Positions 1 through 11,016 of a stretch of DNA of 64,000 nucleotides are shown here, one piece after another. The first letter of the stretch is position 1, and every line of letters starts with the position of its first letter. The DNA comes from Cephalopachus bancanus (Eukaryota; Chordata; Mammalia; Primates; Tarsiidae): positions 3,100,001 to 3,164,000 of the forward strand of contig JAPVLO010000059.1 of the NCBI GenBank assembly GCA_027257055.1. Direction: 5' to 3'. The position numbers were made by a program, and so were the translations under genes. The notes under the pieces are model-generated. The model saw only the letters and a program-made list of their open reading frames with translations. It was not told the origin of the DNA and did no database searches.

Positions 1-842
1 CCTGCTGATGAACTGGACATGGAGTGTAAAGGAAAGAGGAATATAGAGGATGACTATTAGGTGTGAGGATGTGGTTTACACTGGAAGTCTCCTCAGCACC
101 TTGAAGCTAGAAGCAGTATAGTGCTGTGGTTCATATCTTCTGACAGAGATTCAGGGCCAAAGCATAAAGATTGAGACTCCAGCAGTGACCTTGATCTCCT
201 CCCATCCCCACTGACCAAGAGCAGAACTAACCCCACACACTGAAGTTTAGCTACAGAGGGAAGATTAAGCTTCTCAGAAGAGGAGCGAGGAAGGAAGCAG
301 GAGGGTGGGACAGGAGTTTTCAAGGTTATTTTTGCAGTAGCAGTGGCACAAAGGAATCAGGCACTCCCAGAGCTAAGCATAATGGAGCCCTGAGGAAATC
401 AAGCCTGGCAATTCCCTCAGAAAAGTGGCTATTGCTTCCTTTATGCCAGGTACCCAGTGGGCACTCCCTAAACACCAATGACCACAAAAATAACATTGTT
501 GACTGGGTAGCACTACCACTCATTTAACCAATTATTTATGATCATTCAGCTGATTTCCTACTCTTGTAATAGTCTTCAATTTTTCTGCAAACACAATTAA
601 GACACACCAAGGCAAATGCTTTACCACCATAAAAATAGAACTTACCTACCACTGGATGCCTTTATGCACTACACTTGTAGCTAACAGACCTACTAAAAAA
701 TCCCAGGCAGGGTTCCTCTGCCTGCAGATGAAGACAGCCATCAATAGATTAGGGTCAGCCCAACCAGTGAAGGCTAGGTTCTACATCTTTATTCTTAGCA
801 ATCTTAGTCCACCTGCTTCTTCCCCACCATTGTATAATAACC

Positions 843-845
<3 letters not shown>
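1..845. other. Unassigned non-coding sequence
   Basis: No gene, RNA or transposon family is recognisable here. The open frames on the minus strand (93-323, 326-523) have no family-like motif and average composition. The stretch ends at a CA microsatellite. Confidence 0.4.

Positions 846-895
<50 letters not shown>
846..895. repeat. (CA)n microsatellite
   Basis: About 25 uninterrupted CA units. The length and purity suggest a polymorphic microsatellite. It creates a spurious Thr-His repeat in a plus-strand reading frame. Confidence 0.97.
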
Positions 896-897
<2 letters not shown>

Positions 898-899
898 CA

Positions 900-1462
900 C
901 TTCAAAAACCAAACTCAATTAATTCAGAAGGGCAGTCTTACTATTTTTGCTGTCTCTTTTTCTCCTTCCATCCCACCCCATGTTTCATATACAAGTTACA
1001 TTGAGAAAAAAAGATGTGAAATTACAACCTTTTCCAAAGTCATTCAACTTTATTTTTTTAACGCCGATGTTTCCTTTTATTAGATTTCTCCCCTAGTGTT
1101 TATTTCTTCAATATGATTATGGAATGTTTTTCTTGATATCAAAATAATTGGCAACTTAGACCCTATGCATGTCACTGACTATCCTCTCCACCAATGCCAA
1201 TTGATGGGAAAAGAAACCATGGCAAGTACAAATCCAAACTGAATATTGAGGACAGGTTGGCTTCCTTGTATTGCACTGCGCTTGCCAACGTCCATCCCAA
1301 CCCCTAAAAAAAAGCAATCTCCTGATAATAATTCCAGAACACATTTAGAGCAAGAAAAGAACTGTTAATTTTCTAAATCCTAATCTCCAGGGCCAAGTGA
1401 AAAATATTTCGGATAACCCAAGCACCCTTGATTGGTACAGCCGATCAATATTTGATTTATAA
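900..1462. other. Unassigned non-coding sequence
   Basis: Unique-looking AT-rich sequence with short T tracts. No repeat family or coding signal is visible up to the mariner derivative that follows. Confidence 0.35.
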
Positions 1463-1998
1463 AAATGGGGACTCCCAAAAAACCAGAATTAACTTTTGTA
1501 GGGCAGGCCGCTTGTAGTACAGGTTTCCAATATAGGTAAGTGTTCTAGGAACCCATCGGCATCAGTGGACCAGCTAGCATTGTGAAAGGCTGCATTCAGC
1601 CTCAGTTAATTTTTTTTTTTAATTCTTTCAATGCATTTGCCCATTTCATGATAGGTGATTTACAAGCGCATCTACCCACACTATGCTGAGTGTTCAGCAG
1701 TTTTTGACCAAAAACAGCATGACCCTTGGTCCTCACCCTCTCTATTCACCCAATGAAAAAGTCCTCAAAGGGAAACGTTTTTTAGACGTGGAAGGGGAGA
1801 AACAAAAAATGTCAGAAGTACTAAAAGTCATCAAAATTGACAAGTTGAAAAACTGCTTTGAGCAGTGGATAAAGCATCTCAATGGATATACTGTATCAAA
1901 TGAAGAGTACTTTGAAGGTGATTGAAGTTTAAACATGTAAGAATAAATATACAATTTTTTATAAATAAATTCTGTTTTGGGGGCCCAGTCACTCCTCA
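1463..1998 (+). mobile_element. Mariner-type DNA transposon, internally deleted, C-terminal transposase remnant (copy 1)
   Basis: The reading frame 1683-1925 ends in KNCFEQWIKHL followed by EEYFEGD and a stop, the typical C-terminus of Tc1/mariner transposases, preceded by LKGKRF. The rest of the catalytic domain is missing. The ends form an imperfect inverted repeat: near 1465-1490 (GGGGACTCCC...CCAGAATT) and 1966-1998 in inverse orientation. At about 535 bp it is far shorter than an autonomous mariner (about 1.3 kb). It aligns along its whole length with the copy at 45590-46147, so both come from one deletion derivative. No intact transposase remains. The exact mariner subfamily is not certain. 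Confidence 0.75.
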
Positions 1999-2689
1999 TA
2001 TTTCTTTGAGACATTTAACCTATAATTTTTCTTCCTATCTTAAAGATTTCTCAAACACAACTTTGTAAAACCATTCCATGACAGATAACCCTATCTGTCT
2101 CTTGGATCTGTCTCTTGGCCTTTTTCCTAGGTCTTCGCTAGGCTCCGTTTAACTGTTTCTGCTTTTTTTATGTAATTAATGATGGAACTCCTTGTCTTAG
2201 TAAAACAGACTTATTATATATTTGTGAGTGAATAAACAACTTGCTGATTCTCTAATCTTAGAGACTGAAGACTTGGTTATTTTAACAAAGTGAGATTCTA
2301 GTGTTTGCTCTCTTCTTTCCTGCTACTTAAGAAATAACTAATCAGCTTTACTAAACTCTGTCCTTTAAACCTCAAGTCTTACTGATCAAATGCATTTCAA
2401 AATAACAAACTGAAAGAGAAACACACAATTTCAAATCATAATTCCTGCAGACTGATTGTTGTGGTTTTAAAACATGTACAGAATTTTTTTTATATTCCCC
2501 TTTGAGTTAGACTTAGTATCTTGGTTCTAATAGATAAAATTTGTAGAAGAGCTTGTGTGTGACTTTCAGGATAAGGTCATAAAACTCATTGCAGCTTCCA
2601 CTTTGCTCTCTCAGAACACTTCCTCTGGAATAAGGGAAACCAGAATATGCCTCCCTAAAATATGAAGGACTGTTGAGCTGAAGACAAGT
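1999..2689. other. Unassigned non-coding sequence
   Basis: AT-rich intergenic sequence; nothing recognised on either strand. Confidence 0.35.
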
Positions 2690-3080
2690 AAGAAGAAGCA
2701 GATGCAGGGGAGCTCACTGCTCTCTCTATTAGCCCGAAAGCAGGACAAAGATTTACATAGATTTCCCTGTCTTCTATCAGGGAGGACGAAGGTTAACCAT
2801 TGAAGACAGCTTTAGACCCTCAGCAGCCTTAAGATGATACAAGAGGAATTTAGAGTAATAAGCTTTCCTAACTAAACTTTATCTGCCATTTGTTTGCCTT
2901 CTCCCCAAGTTGCTGCCCATAAAGACTCAGTCTTTTTCCTTTGCCTTGTCACTTCTCTAAAAATTTACTGTTTTGTTGAAGATGCTATGCAAACTGGAAT
3001 TCAAAGTCATGTTTTTGAGAGTTACTCATTCTCTGGGTGTCTCCCATGTATATATGAAACATACATGTTAATAAATTTTT
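2690..3080 (+). mobile_element. Old LTR, 5' part, interrupted by L1
   Basis: The stretch ends in a GTTAATAAA signal followed, on the far side of the L1 (9450 on), by a T-rich TTTGTATTTCTCTC segment. That is the usual order at the R/U5 end of mammalian endogenous-retrovirus LTRs. The L1 at 3081-9435 split it at the polyadenylation signal. The 5' limit and family name are not certain. Confidence 0.45.
3067..3080. repeat. Left target site duplication of full-length L1 copy 1
   Basis: The 14-bp sequence GTTAATAAATTTTT occurs here and again at 9436-9449, exactly bordering the L1. The match is perfect, although the last T residues merge with the L1 tail. Confidence 0.9.
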
Positions 3081-3292
3081 TTTTGGTCAATATTTTTTAT
3101 TATGGTTTTGTGGGGTACAGTTAAGCGTTAGGTGTACAATTACGTTTCATTCAGACACCCTGTTGATAAGAGGTGTTTCCCCATCCCCAGACAGATATTT
3201 GCTAATGTTAATCCCATCCTTCTCCACCCCCCATAGTTTCCCAGTACCGTCAGTCATTTTCTTATAGTATTACATTGGATGTTCAAGGTCCA

Positions 3293-6200
3293 TTATATGA
3301 GTGAGAACATGTGATACTCGGATCTTTGTTTCTGTGAGAGATCACTCAGTATTATAAACTCTAGTTCCATCCAGGTTGCTGTGAAATTCATGATTTTGTT
3401 CTTTTTTATGGTTGCATAGTATTCCATCATGTATATGTACCATATTTTTTTAATCCAGTCCTCTTTTGATGGGCAGCATGGTTGTTTCCAGGTTCTTGCT
3501 ATTGTGAACAACGCTGCAATAAACATACGTGTGCAGGTATCTTTTTATAGTGATTTGAGTTCTTCAGGATATGTTCCCAGTAGGGGGATTGCGGGGTCAT
3601 ATGGGAGGTTGATATTTAGAGCTTTTAGGAATCGCCACACTGATTTCCACAGAGGTTGCACTAGCTTACACTCCCACCAACAGTGTACAAGTGTTCCCTT
3701 TTCACCACACCCTCTCCAGCAGCTGTTATTTTTTGAGTTGTTGATAATGGCCATTCTGACTGGAGTTAGGTGGTATCTCAGTGTGGTTTTGATTTACATC
3801 TCCCTGATGGTTAGTGAGGTTGAGCATTTCTTCAGGTGTCTGTTGGCTGCTCGAATGTCCTCTTTTGTGAAGTGTCTGTTCATATCTTTTGCCCATTTGA
3901 TAATGGAGTTGTTTGTTATTTTCTTTTCAGCATGTTTTAGTTCCCTGTAGATTCAGGATGTTAAGCCTTTGTCAGACCTGGTGTTGGCAAATATTTTTTC
4001 CCAGTCTGTAGGCTGTCTTCCTGCTCTCTTGATGGTTTCTTTGGCCTTGCAGAAGCTTGTCAGTTTAATAAGGTCCCATTTGTCTATCTTCTCTCTTATG
4101 ACCCGTGGGTTTTGGGTTTTGTTCAGGAATTGGATGCCAGTTCCAATTTCCATGAGAGTATTTCCTTCATTTCTAAGGTTCTTCGGGTTTGAGGTTTTAC
4201 ATTTAGGTCTCTGATCCATTTGGAGTTAGCCTTTGTGCATGGGGATAGATAGGGGTCCTGTTTTAATCTTCTGCATGTGGTCAGCCAGTTTTCCCAGCAC
4301 CATTTACTGAATAGGATCTCCTCTCCCCAGTGGTAGGTGGTGGAGGCCTTGTTGAAGATGAGTTGGTTGAGAAATTGAGGTTTTGCTTCTGGAAACTCAA
4401 TTCTATTCCATTGATCTATATGCCTATTCCTATACCAATACCAAGCTGTTTTGATGATTGTGCTTTATAGTAAAATTTGAAGACTGGTAATGTGATACCA
4501 CCTGCTTTTTTTTTTTGCTGAGGATTATTCTGGCTATTCTTGGACGTTTGTGTTTCCATATGAATTCCTGTGTTGTCTTTTCTAGGTCTGAGAAGAATGT
4601 TGCTGGTAATTTGATGGGTATTGCATTGAATTTGTAGATTGCCTTAGGTAAGATGGACATCTTCACAATGTTAATTCTTCCAATCCATGAGCATGGGATT
4701 TTTTTCCACTTGTTCGTGTCATCTTTGATTTCTTTGAGCAGTGTTTTGTAATTTTCATTGTAAAGGTCTTTCACGTCTCTGGTTAGGAAGATGCCAAGGT
4801 ATTTCATTTTTTTGTGGCTATTGTGAATGGAATTGTGTTTTTTATTTGGGTTTCTGTTTGTTTATTATTGGTGTAGAGAAATGCGATTGTCTTTTGTACA
4901 TTTATTTTGTATCCTGAAACTTTGCCAAAGGCCTTTATCAGTGTAAGGAGGTTTTTGACAGATTCTCTTGGGTTTTCAAGGTACACAATCATATCATCTG
5001 CATAGAGAGATAACTTGACTTCCTCTTTTCCTATTTGGATACCCCTGATTGCCTCCTCTTCTTTGATTGCTCGAGCCAGGACTTCCAATACTATGTTGAA
5101 CAGGAGGGGTGAGAGTGGGCATCCTTGTCTTGTTCCAGTTTTCAGGGGAAATGGTTCCAATTTTTGTCCATTTAGGAGTATGCTGGCTGTGGGTTTCTCG
5201 TAGATGGCTTTTACTATTTTGAGGTATGTTCCCCGTATGCCTAGATGTTCAAGGGTTTTTATCAAGAAGGGGTGCTGGATTTTATCAAAAGCTTTATCTG
5301 CATCTAATGATATAATCATGTGGTTTTTGTTTTGACATCTGTTGATGTATTTAATTACATTTAAGGTTTACGAATGTTGAACCAGCCTTGCATCCCAGGA
5401 ATGAAGCCTACTTGGTCATGATGGATGATTTTTGAGATGTGTTGTTGAATTCAGTTTGCTAGGATCTTGTTGAGAATTTTAGCATCTATGTTCATCAAAG
5501 ATATTGGCCTGTAGTTTTCTTTCTTTGTTGGATCTTTACCTGTCTTGGGTATCAATGTGATGTTGGCTTTGTAAAATGATTTGGGGAGAGTTCCATCTTT
5601 TTCAATCGCCTGGAATACCTTCAGTAGGATTGGTATCAGCTCCTTCTTAAATGTCTTGTAGAATTCTGCTGGAAAGTCATCTGGACCAGGGCTTTTTTTT
5701 TTTGTAGGAAGTTTTCTTATTACGTAGTCGATTTCCTTGATTGTTATTGGTCTATTTAGGGTCTCAATTTCTTCTTGTTCCAATCTAGGTAAGTTATGTG
5801 ATGTCAGAAAGTCCTCCATTTCCTTAAGGTTTTCAAGTTTGTTTCCATACAAGTGTACGTAGTAGTCTCTAATGATCTTTTGTATTTCTTCAGGGTCAGA
5901 TGTGACTTCATCTTTTGTATTTCTGATTGTGCTTATATGATTTTTTTCTCGTTTTTTTCTTGATCAGTCTAGCTAGGGGATCATCGATCTTGTTTATCCT
6001 TTCAAAACATCAGCTTTTTGTTTAATTGATTTTTTTTCTTCTATGTCCTGGATTTGGGCTTTTATTTTGGTGATCTGGATTCTTCTGCTGAAATTAGGGT
6101 TTTTGTTGTCTTGCTTTTCCAGCTTCTTTAGGTGACTTGTTAGGTTGTGAATTTCTGTTCCTTCCATTTTCTTCATGTGTGTTTGTAGGGATATAAATTC

Positions 6201-7088
6201 CCCTCTTACTACAGTTTTCAGGGTATCCTAGAGATTTTGGTAAGCTGTTTCTTCATTTTCATTTGTTTCCAGGTATCTTTTGATCCCTGTTTTGATTTCA
6301 TCATTGACCCAGGAGTTGTTTAGCATCATGCTGTTTAGTGTCCCTGTCTTTGTGGGTTTTGGGGTGACTTTCTTGGTGTCAATGTTTATTTTTATTCCAC
6401 TGTGGTCCAAGAAGGTGCATGGTAGAATTTCGGTCCTTTTACATTTGCTTATGCTTGATTTATGGCCAATTACGTGAATACTTAGAATACGTTCTATGCA
6501 GTGATGAGTAGAATGTATATTCTGTGTTCTTTGGATGGAGTGTTCTGTAGGTATCAATTAAGTCCATTTGGTCCAGAGTCACATTGAGGTTCCGGATCTC
6601 CATGCTGATTTTTTGTCCTGATGATCTTTCTAGGGTTGTGAGTGGGGTATTAAAGTCCCCAGTTATGATGGTGTTAGAGTCAATATCTTTCTTTAGTTTT
6701 CCAAGAAGTTGCTTTATGAAAGTTGGCGCACCTATGTTGGGTGCATATATGTTTAGGATAGATATTTCTTGTTGATGGATTGAGCCTTTTATCATTATGT
6801 AGTGGCCTTCTGTATCTTTTTTGATTTTTAGTAGCTTGAAGGGTATATTTCTGAAATTAAGATCACTACTCCTCCTTTCTTTTGTATTCTGTTCGCCTGA
6901 AAGTTTGTTTCCCATCCTCTTACTTTGAGTCTGTGGGTGTCCTTTCTAGTGAGGTGAGTCTCTTGAAGGCAATAGATTGCTGCCTGATGATATTTTATCC
7001 ATTTTGCCATTCTATGTCTTTTCAGTGGTGCATTTAGTCCGTTTACATTTAGGCTAATAATTGAAATGCAAGAGCTGATCCCTGTCAT
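3293..7088 (-). pseudogene. L1 ORF2 (endonuclease/reverse transcriptase), frameshifted
   Basis: ORF2 encodes the endonuclease and reverse transcriptase that nick the target and copy L1 RNA. The frame starts at ATG 7088 (MTGISSC...SLNVNGLN) and ends at 3293. Visible motifs are the endonuclease QETH and GDFNTPL, an LDH triad where SDH is expected (L codon 6408-6410), the reverse transcriptase YADD catalytic box (4993-5004) and the Cys-rich C-terminal region ([16 protein letters not shown], about 3700). At least eight frame changes break it into open pieces (for example 7088-6828, 6557-6228, 5852-5451, 5319-4804, 4807-4430, 3526-3293). It is non-functional. The family's usual length is about 1275 residues, which the span matches. 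Confidence 0.95.
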
Positions 7089-7160
7089 AAGGTTCTTACA
7101 GAGTTGGTCCTGTTTCTTTGTTGTCTTTCTTTGGGTTCTGGAGTTGACTCATGTGTGTTT

Positions 7161-8126
7161 TTAATCTTTTGCCTGTACTCTTGTGAAGAATGTTGTTGTT
7201 CTTTTTTCTTTTTCTTCTGTGTTCAGTACTTTCTTAAGTGTTTCTTGTAGAGGTGGTCTGGTGGCAGCGTAGGTTCTTAGGGATTGGATATCTGGAAAAG
7301 ATTTCAATTCTCCCTCGCTAATGAAGCTTAGTTTGGCTGGGTAGGTTATTCTTGGTTGAAATAGTTTCTCTTTTAGAACTTTGAAGATAGGGCTCCAGGC
7401 TCTCCTAGCCTGAAGGGTTTCTGTGGATAAATCTGCTGCTATTCTAATTGGTCTTCCCTGGTAGGTAGTCTGGCCTTTTTCTCTTGCTGCCTTTAGGATT
7501 TTTTCTTTTATAGCTACTTTGTTTGGTTGAATTATTATGTGTCTGGGAGTTGGTCTTCTCATTTGTTATCTTGCAGCGGTTCTCTGAATCTCTTGTGTTT
7601 GAATTTTTTCATCCTTGATGAGATGAGGGAAGTTTTCTTGAATGATTTCATGAAATGTTTGTTCCAGTGTGGCCTCTGTTTCTCTCTCTGCCTCAGGAAG
7701 CCCAATTACTCTTAGGTTTGGTCTCTTGAAGTGATCATTCATCTCTTGCAAGTTTTGTTCTGTCTTTTTGAGCTTCTTTTCTATGCTTTTGACAGTTTGG
7801 GTTAGTTCTGTGTTTTGGTCTTCAAGTTCTGAGATTCTTTCTTCTGCTTGGCTAATTCTGCTTTCCATGCTTATTAGTCTGTTATTCATTTCCATCACAG
7901 TATTCTTTACTGCTGTTATCTCTGACATCAGCTCCTTCCTATTTTCCTCTTGTCTCTCCTCAATTTTTATAATTCTCTCCATTAATGTCTTGATGTCTAG
8001 GTTTGTTGGATGTGACCAGTCATTCTGGGGGCTCTTCATTGCTTGTGTTCCAGAATCTGTTTTCTCAGTGTCTGGTCTCCCAGGGGTCTGTGTGAGACCT
8101 ATATTCTTCTTTTGGTTTTTCTTCAT
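7161..8126 (-). pseudogene. L1 ORF1 (RNA-binding protein), single nonsense codon
   Basis: ORF1p is the trimeric RNA-binding chaperone of the L1 particle. The span is 322 codons with one in-frame TAA at 7566-7568, where copy 2 has CAA (Gln). Otherwise the frame is open from ATG 8126 to the stop at 7161. Domain order is clear: a Lys-rich N-terminus, a heptad coiled coil (about residues 50-125, with EERISELEDQN), an RRM core (NLRVIGLPE) and the C-terminal domain (ARRAWSPIFKVLKEK). The stop lies just after the RRM and removes the nucleic-acid-binding C-terminal domain. Confidence 0.95.
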
Positions 8127-8888
8127 TTGTGTGGTTTTCCCCCCTCCCTACTTTTTCATCTTCTTTAATTCTGTTATTCAGGGGTAAAGCGATTGGTTTT
8201 ACTTCTGTTTGTTCAATCTCCTATTCTTTATGTATGCCCTCTTACTTTGTTCAAACTGGAGTTGCACTGTAGTTTGGGGGTAGTCCTTTTTGCAGTTTTG
8301 AGATTTACTTAAGGGGGGAGCTGTGATTCAAAATCTATCTGCAGGTCCTGGTATTTGCTGACAGGTGTGTGGATAATCTGGAACCTACATCCCACTGCCT
8401 TGGAATCTGTCCGTGCAGTGGGGCTGTAGGTTTACTCCCTAAAATAAAATGTGGTTAGCAGAGGGAAGAGAATGGAGCAGATAGTGGGTTGAAGAGGGGG
8501 GTGGGGAGATAGAGAAGTAAGGGGGGAAACAAACATGTGCCAACAAAAGGCTAGAGAGACCTATACTGAAACAGATAAAAACAATAGACCACAGCTACTG
8601 ACGAACCAACTCCCATACAAAAAAAATAAAACATATAGTGATGCTAACATTCAAGCTAACCAACCACCTTATTGGTGTGCTGTTCCTCTATACAATGATA
8701 TGGTTTACAGAGAGAAGAAAAGGAAGAGGGGGGAAAAAAGGAAGAAACAGTAGGAATAGAATTAAGTCATTAAACTAACAGAATCAATGAAGCACACTCT
8801 GAGACTTTTCGTTTAAGTCCAATGTCCTTTCAGTTCTGATTTCTAGCTTTCTTTTCAAGCAGGTAAATTAGTTTGCAGTTAGAGTCAG

Positions 8889-9440
8889 TTGCCCCTGGTC
8901 TGCTGTGAAGGACAGTTCAGATCACCCTCTGTTTACCACTCTGGCCTATGTCCTTTTCAAGCTTGTTTCTCCCGTATCGGTGTTGTTACCTTGAATCACC
9001 AGCAGGTGGTGCTATCTCAGCTGCTCACCCCAGAGGGGGTGGGGCCGGACAGGAACCAGCGACTGAAGATGGATGCCTGCCTCAGGGCACAGGCAGGAGA
9101 CTCACGGCAGGCAGGACGTCTCAGTTGCAGGAGAGGTGGCAGTGATCCCAGCAGATCTTCCCTGAAGGGGCTTCAAGGACTGAAGTCGTGGATCGCCTCC
9201 AGCCCAGGTGGTGTGATGTGCTACTGGCGGCAGCTGCGGCGGCTGCAGCAGCGGCGTCTGCGCTGCAGTGGCTGTCCAGCCCGCTACAATGCCCCAGCGG
9301 TGGCAACCGCCAAGCTCTGTATGAAGAGCAAGCTGCGATTTTGGGGTCCGCAGCCCCCAGGGCGAGAGCCAGAGACTCACTGCAGTTCTCCTTTGCAGAG
9401 GGTTTCACAGACCAGGTTGCCCCGTCACCATCTTCGTTAA
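8889..9440 (+). other. Antisense open reading frame in L1 5' UTR (copy 1)
   Basis: A 183-codon frame runs antisense to the L1 5' UTR, beginning MPLVCCEGQFR. The same start and about 45 following residues recur in copy 2 (minus strand from 32239). A second overlapping frame (ATG 8948, MSFSSLFLP) also recurs there. Human L1 has an antisense promoter and a short antisense ORF0 in its 5' UTR, so an analogous transcript is conceivable. There is no evidence for translation, and CpG/GC-rich sequence favours chance open frames. It could be a by-product of composition. Confidence 0.35.
9226..9256. repeat. GCA/GCG triplet-rich tract in L1 5' UTR (copy 1)
   Basis: Imperfect GGC/GCA triplets. One plus-strand frame reads them as a polyalanine run of about 11 residues. 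The equivalent place in copy 2 (31864-31904) holds a longer, different CCG/CCA triplet array. Confidence 0.8.
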
Positions 9441-9449
9441 TAAATTTTT
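9436..9449. repeat. Right target site duplication of L1 copy 1
   Basis: GTTAATAAATTTTT, identical to 3067-3080. Confidence 0.9.
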
Positions 9450-9510
9450 CTTTGTATTTCTCTCTCTAATCTGCGTTTTGTAATAAAGTTACAATTTTTC
9501 CCTTACAGGG
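9450..9510 (+). mobile_element. Old LTR, 3' part, beyond the L1 insertion
   Basis: The pyrimidine-rich segment TTTGTATTTCTCTCTC and following bases continue the LTR cut at 3080. Confidence 0.4.
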
Positions 9511-9514
9511 TGAG

Positions 9515-9822
9515 CCAGCTGCCACGTGAAGAAATCACTCAAGCAGTCTTTTGGAAGGTCCACGTGATGAGGAACTGAGGCCTCTACCAACAAACCATTG
9601 GCTTCCTGTAAACAAAGCACTCCAGTCTCAGACAAAATTTTAAATGGCTACAGCCCTGGCCAATGTCTTAATGGAAATATCATGAGATACCCTGAGCCAG
9701 AGCCACCCAGTTAAGTTACTTCCTAATCTTGCAACCACAGAAACTGAAATAACCAATGTTTGTTGTTCTATGTGATAAACCTTGGGATAATTTGCTATGC
9801 AGCAATAGATAACTAATACACT
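9515..9822 (+). mobile_element. MaLR-type (MLT1-like) LTR fragment
   Basis: It carries the CACGTG-rich middle, the GAGACCC-like block and the terminal TGCTATGCAGCAATAGATAA then CTAATACA that I recognise from mammalian MLT1-like LTRs. It is a degraded, solo fragment. Confidence 0.55.
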
Positions 9823-10022
9823 GATTGTTTCACAGATGTACTACCCTTTTCTCTATTTCATCTTGCATTGGTAACTCTATCTTACACTTACATTTTTGTG
9901 AAAACCTGTGCAATTGACTCAATTGACTTAATTGACTCAGAAGCATTTGACAGTCTATGTATTTTTAAATTTAAAAAATGTTTCTTAAAGTGTCATGTAT
10001 TTGATGGAAAATAGTTATAATA

Positions 10023-10290
10023 ATATCATTTATTGAATACTCATATATGAGGCAATATTATGTTATATTCATATCTTATATGACATAATTATAAATTATA
10101 TTATACTGTATACTATACATTACATAATTATATTTATGTTATTATATATAAAATTATCCCATTTCACCCTTATCACAACTTCTGTAGTTGATGTTATTAT
10201 CACCATTTTATAGAACAGAAAAGTAAGTCTCAGAGAAGATAAGTAACTCCCTAATAAACAATGAAGTTAGAACTCAAAACCATGCCTTGG
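10023..10290 (-). mobile_element. MIR SINE (degraded)
   Basis: In plus orientation it reads as the reverse complement of MIR: ATTTATTGAATACTC, then CACCATTTTATAGAACAG, AGTCTCAGAGAAGATAAGTA and loss of the final GGTCACACAGC. AT insertions expand the middle (10080-10150). Confidence 0.65.
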
Positions 10291-10701
10291 AAGATTAAAT
10301 TTCATGCTCTTTCTGTGACTACAAAAGCTTCATCTTTTGAAAATATTTCTACCTGAAAGAATCATCCATAAGCATGTGTGAACTTTGAATTAATCAGACA
10401 AGGAAGTTCAGTCCTCCTACAGCATAGTAATCAGAATCCTAAATTATTATATTATTGTCTTTGTCCATTTAGATTGTTTTTGCATTCTTTTTTTAACACA
10501 TTAGAACACATCAAACTGATATGGACACTTTTAACTCAGCTGCATCCAAGATTTTCCTCCTGTGCTGAAATTCTTTTGCATTACATGAGTTTCCTGGTAC
10601 CATTGCTTACTAATTTCATTCACTATTACTCTCACATAGGCTATAAAAATCTTAGCAAGTTGTTGAAAAAAAATAGATTCAAATACCTATATCATTAAAG
10701 G

Positions 10702-10717
10702 TAAAATAATATTTCTT
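10702..10717. repeat. Left TSD of Alu at 10718
   Basis: TAAAATAATATTTCTT, repeated perfectly at 11017-11032. Confidence 0.9.
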
Positions 10718-11016
10718 TTTTTCTTTTTTTTTTTGAGTTGAAGTCTCACTCTGTTGCCCACACTGGAGTACAGTGGCCGCTCCTGGCCACCGCAGCCTCT
10801 ACTCACTGGGCTCCGGTGATCCTTCTGCCTCAGCCTTCCAAGTAGCTGGAACTACAGTCACACGCTACCACGCCTGGCTAATTTATTTATTTACTTATTG
10901 TAGAGATGAGGTCTCGCCAAGTTGCCCAGGCGGGTCTCGAACCCGCGGGCTCAGGCAATCCACTCACCTCGGCCTCCCAAAGCGCGGAATTACAGGCTGA
11001 TCCATAGGGCCTGGCC
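10718..11016 (-). mobile_element. Alu SINE, young lineage-specific type
   Basis: A dimeric Alu in reverse orientation with a T-rich 5' side (the A tail), GAGTTGAAGTCTCACTCTG and the right then left monomers, ending GGCCTGGC. The GAGTTG tail complement marks the local young subfamily. Perfect 16-bp TSDs (10702-10717 and 11017-11032) show an L1-driven insertion. Confidence 0.95.

Larger units (their letters stand above)
3081..9435 (-). mobile_element. Full-length LINE-1 (copy 1)
   Basis: A 6.36-kb L1 in reverse orientation. Its 3' end (about 3081) carries the T-rich complement of the A tail, and its 5' end (9435) begins GAAGATGG, the position of the YY1-type site of primate L1 promoters. In L1 order it holds a 5' UTR of about 1.3 kb (8127-9435), ORF1 (8126-7161), a 72-bp spacer, ORF2 (7088-3293) and a 3' UTR. 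Perfect 14-bp TSDs flank it. ORF1 has one nonsense codon; ORF2 is broken by many frameshifts. It is very similar to copy 2 at 31671-38142. It cannot move on its own. Confidence 0.96.

Noticed and set aside
656..922. Open frame with a Thr-His repeat
   Set aside because: Created by the CA microsatellite; no start context or family.
3429..3950. 173-codon plus-strand open frame
   Set aside because: Antisense of L1 ORF2. The same text recurs antisense to ORF2 in the other two L1 copies, with no sign of a protein of its own.
7768..8187. 139-codon hydrophobic plus-strand frame looking like a membrane protein
   Set aside because: It is the complement of the Glu/Lys-rich coiled coil of L1 ORF1. Antisense of Lys/Glu codons reads as Phe/Leu/Ser.
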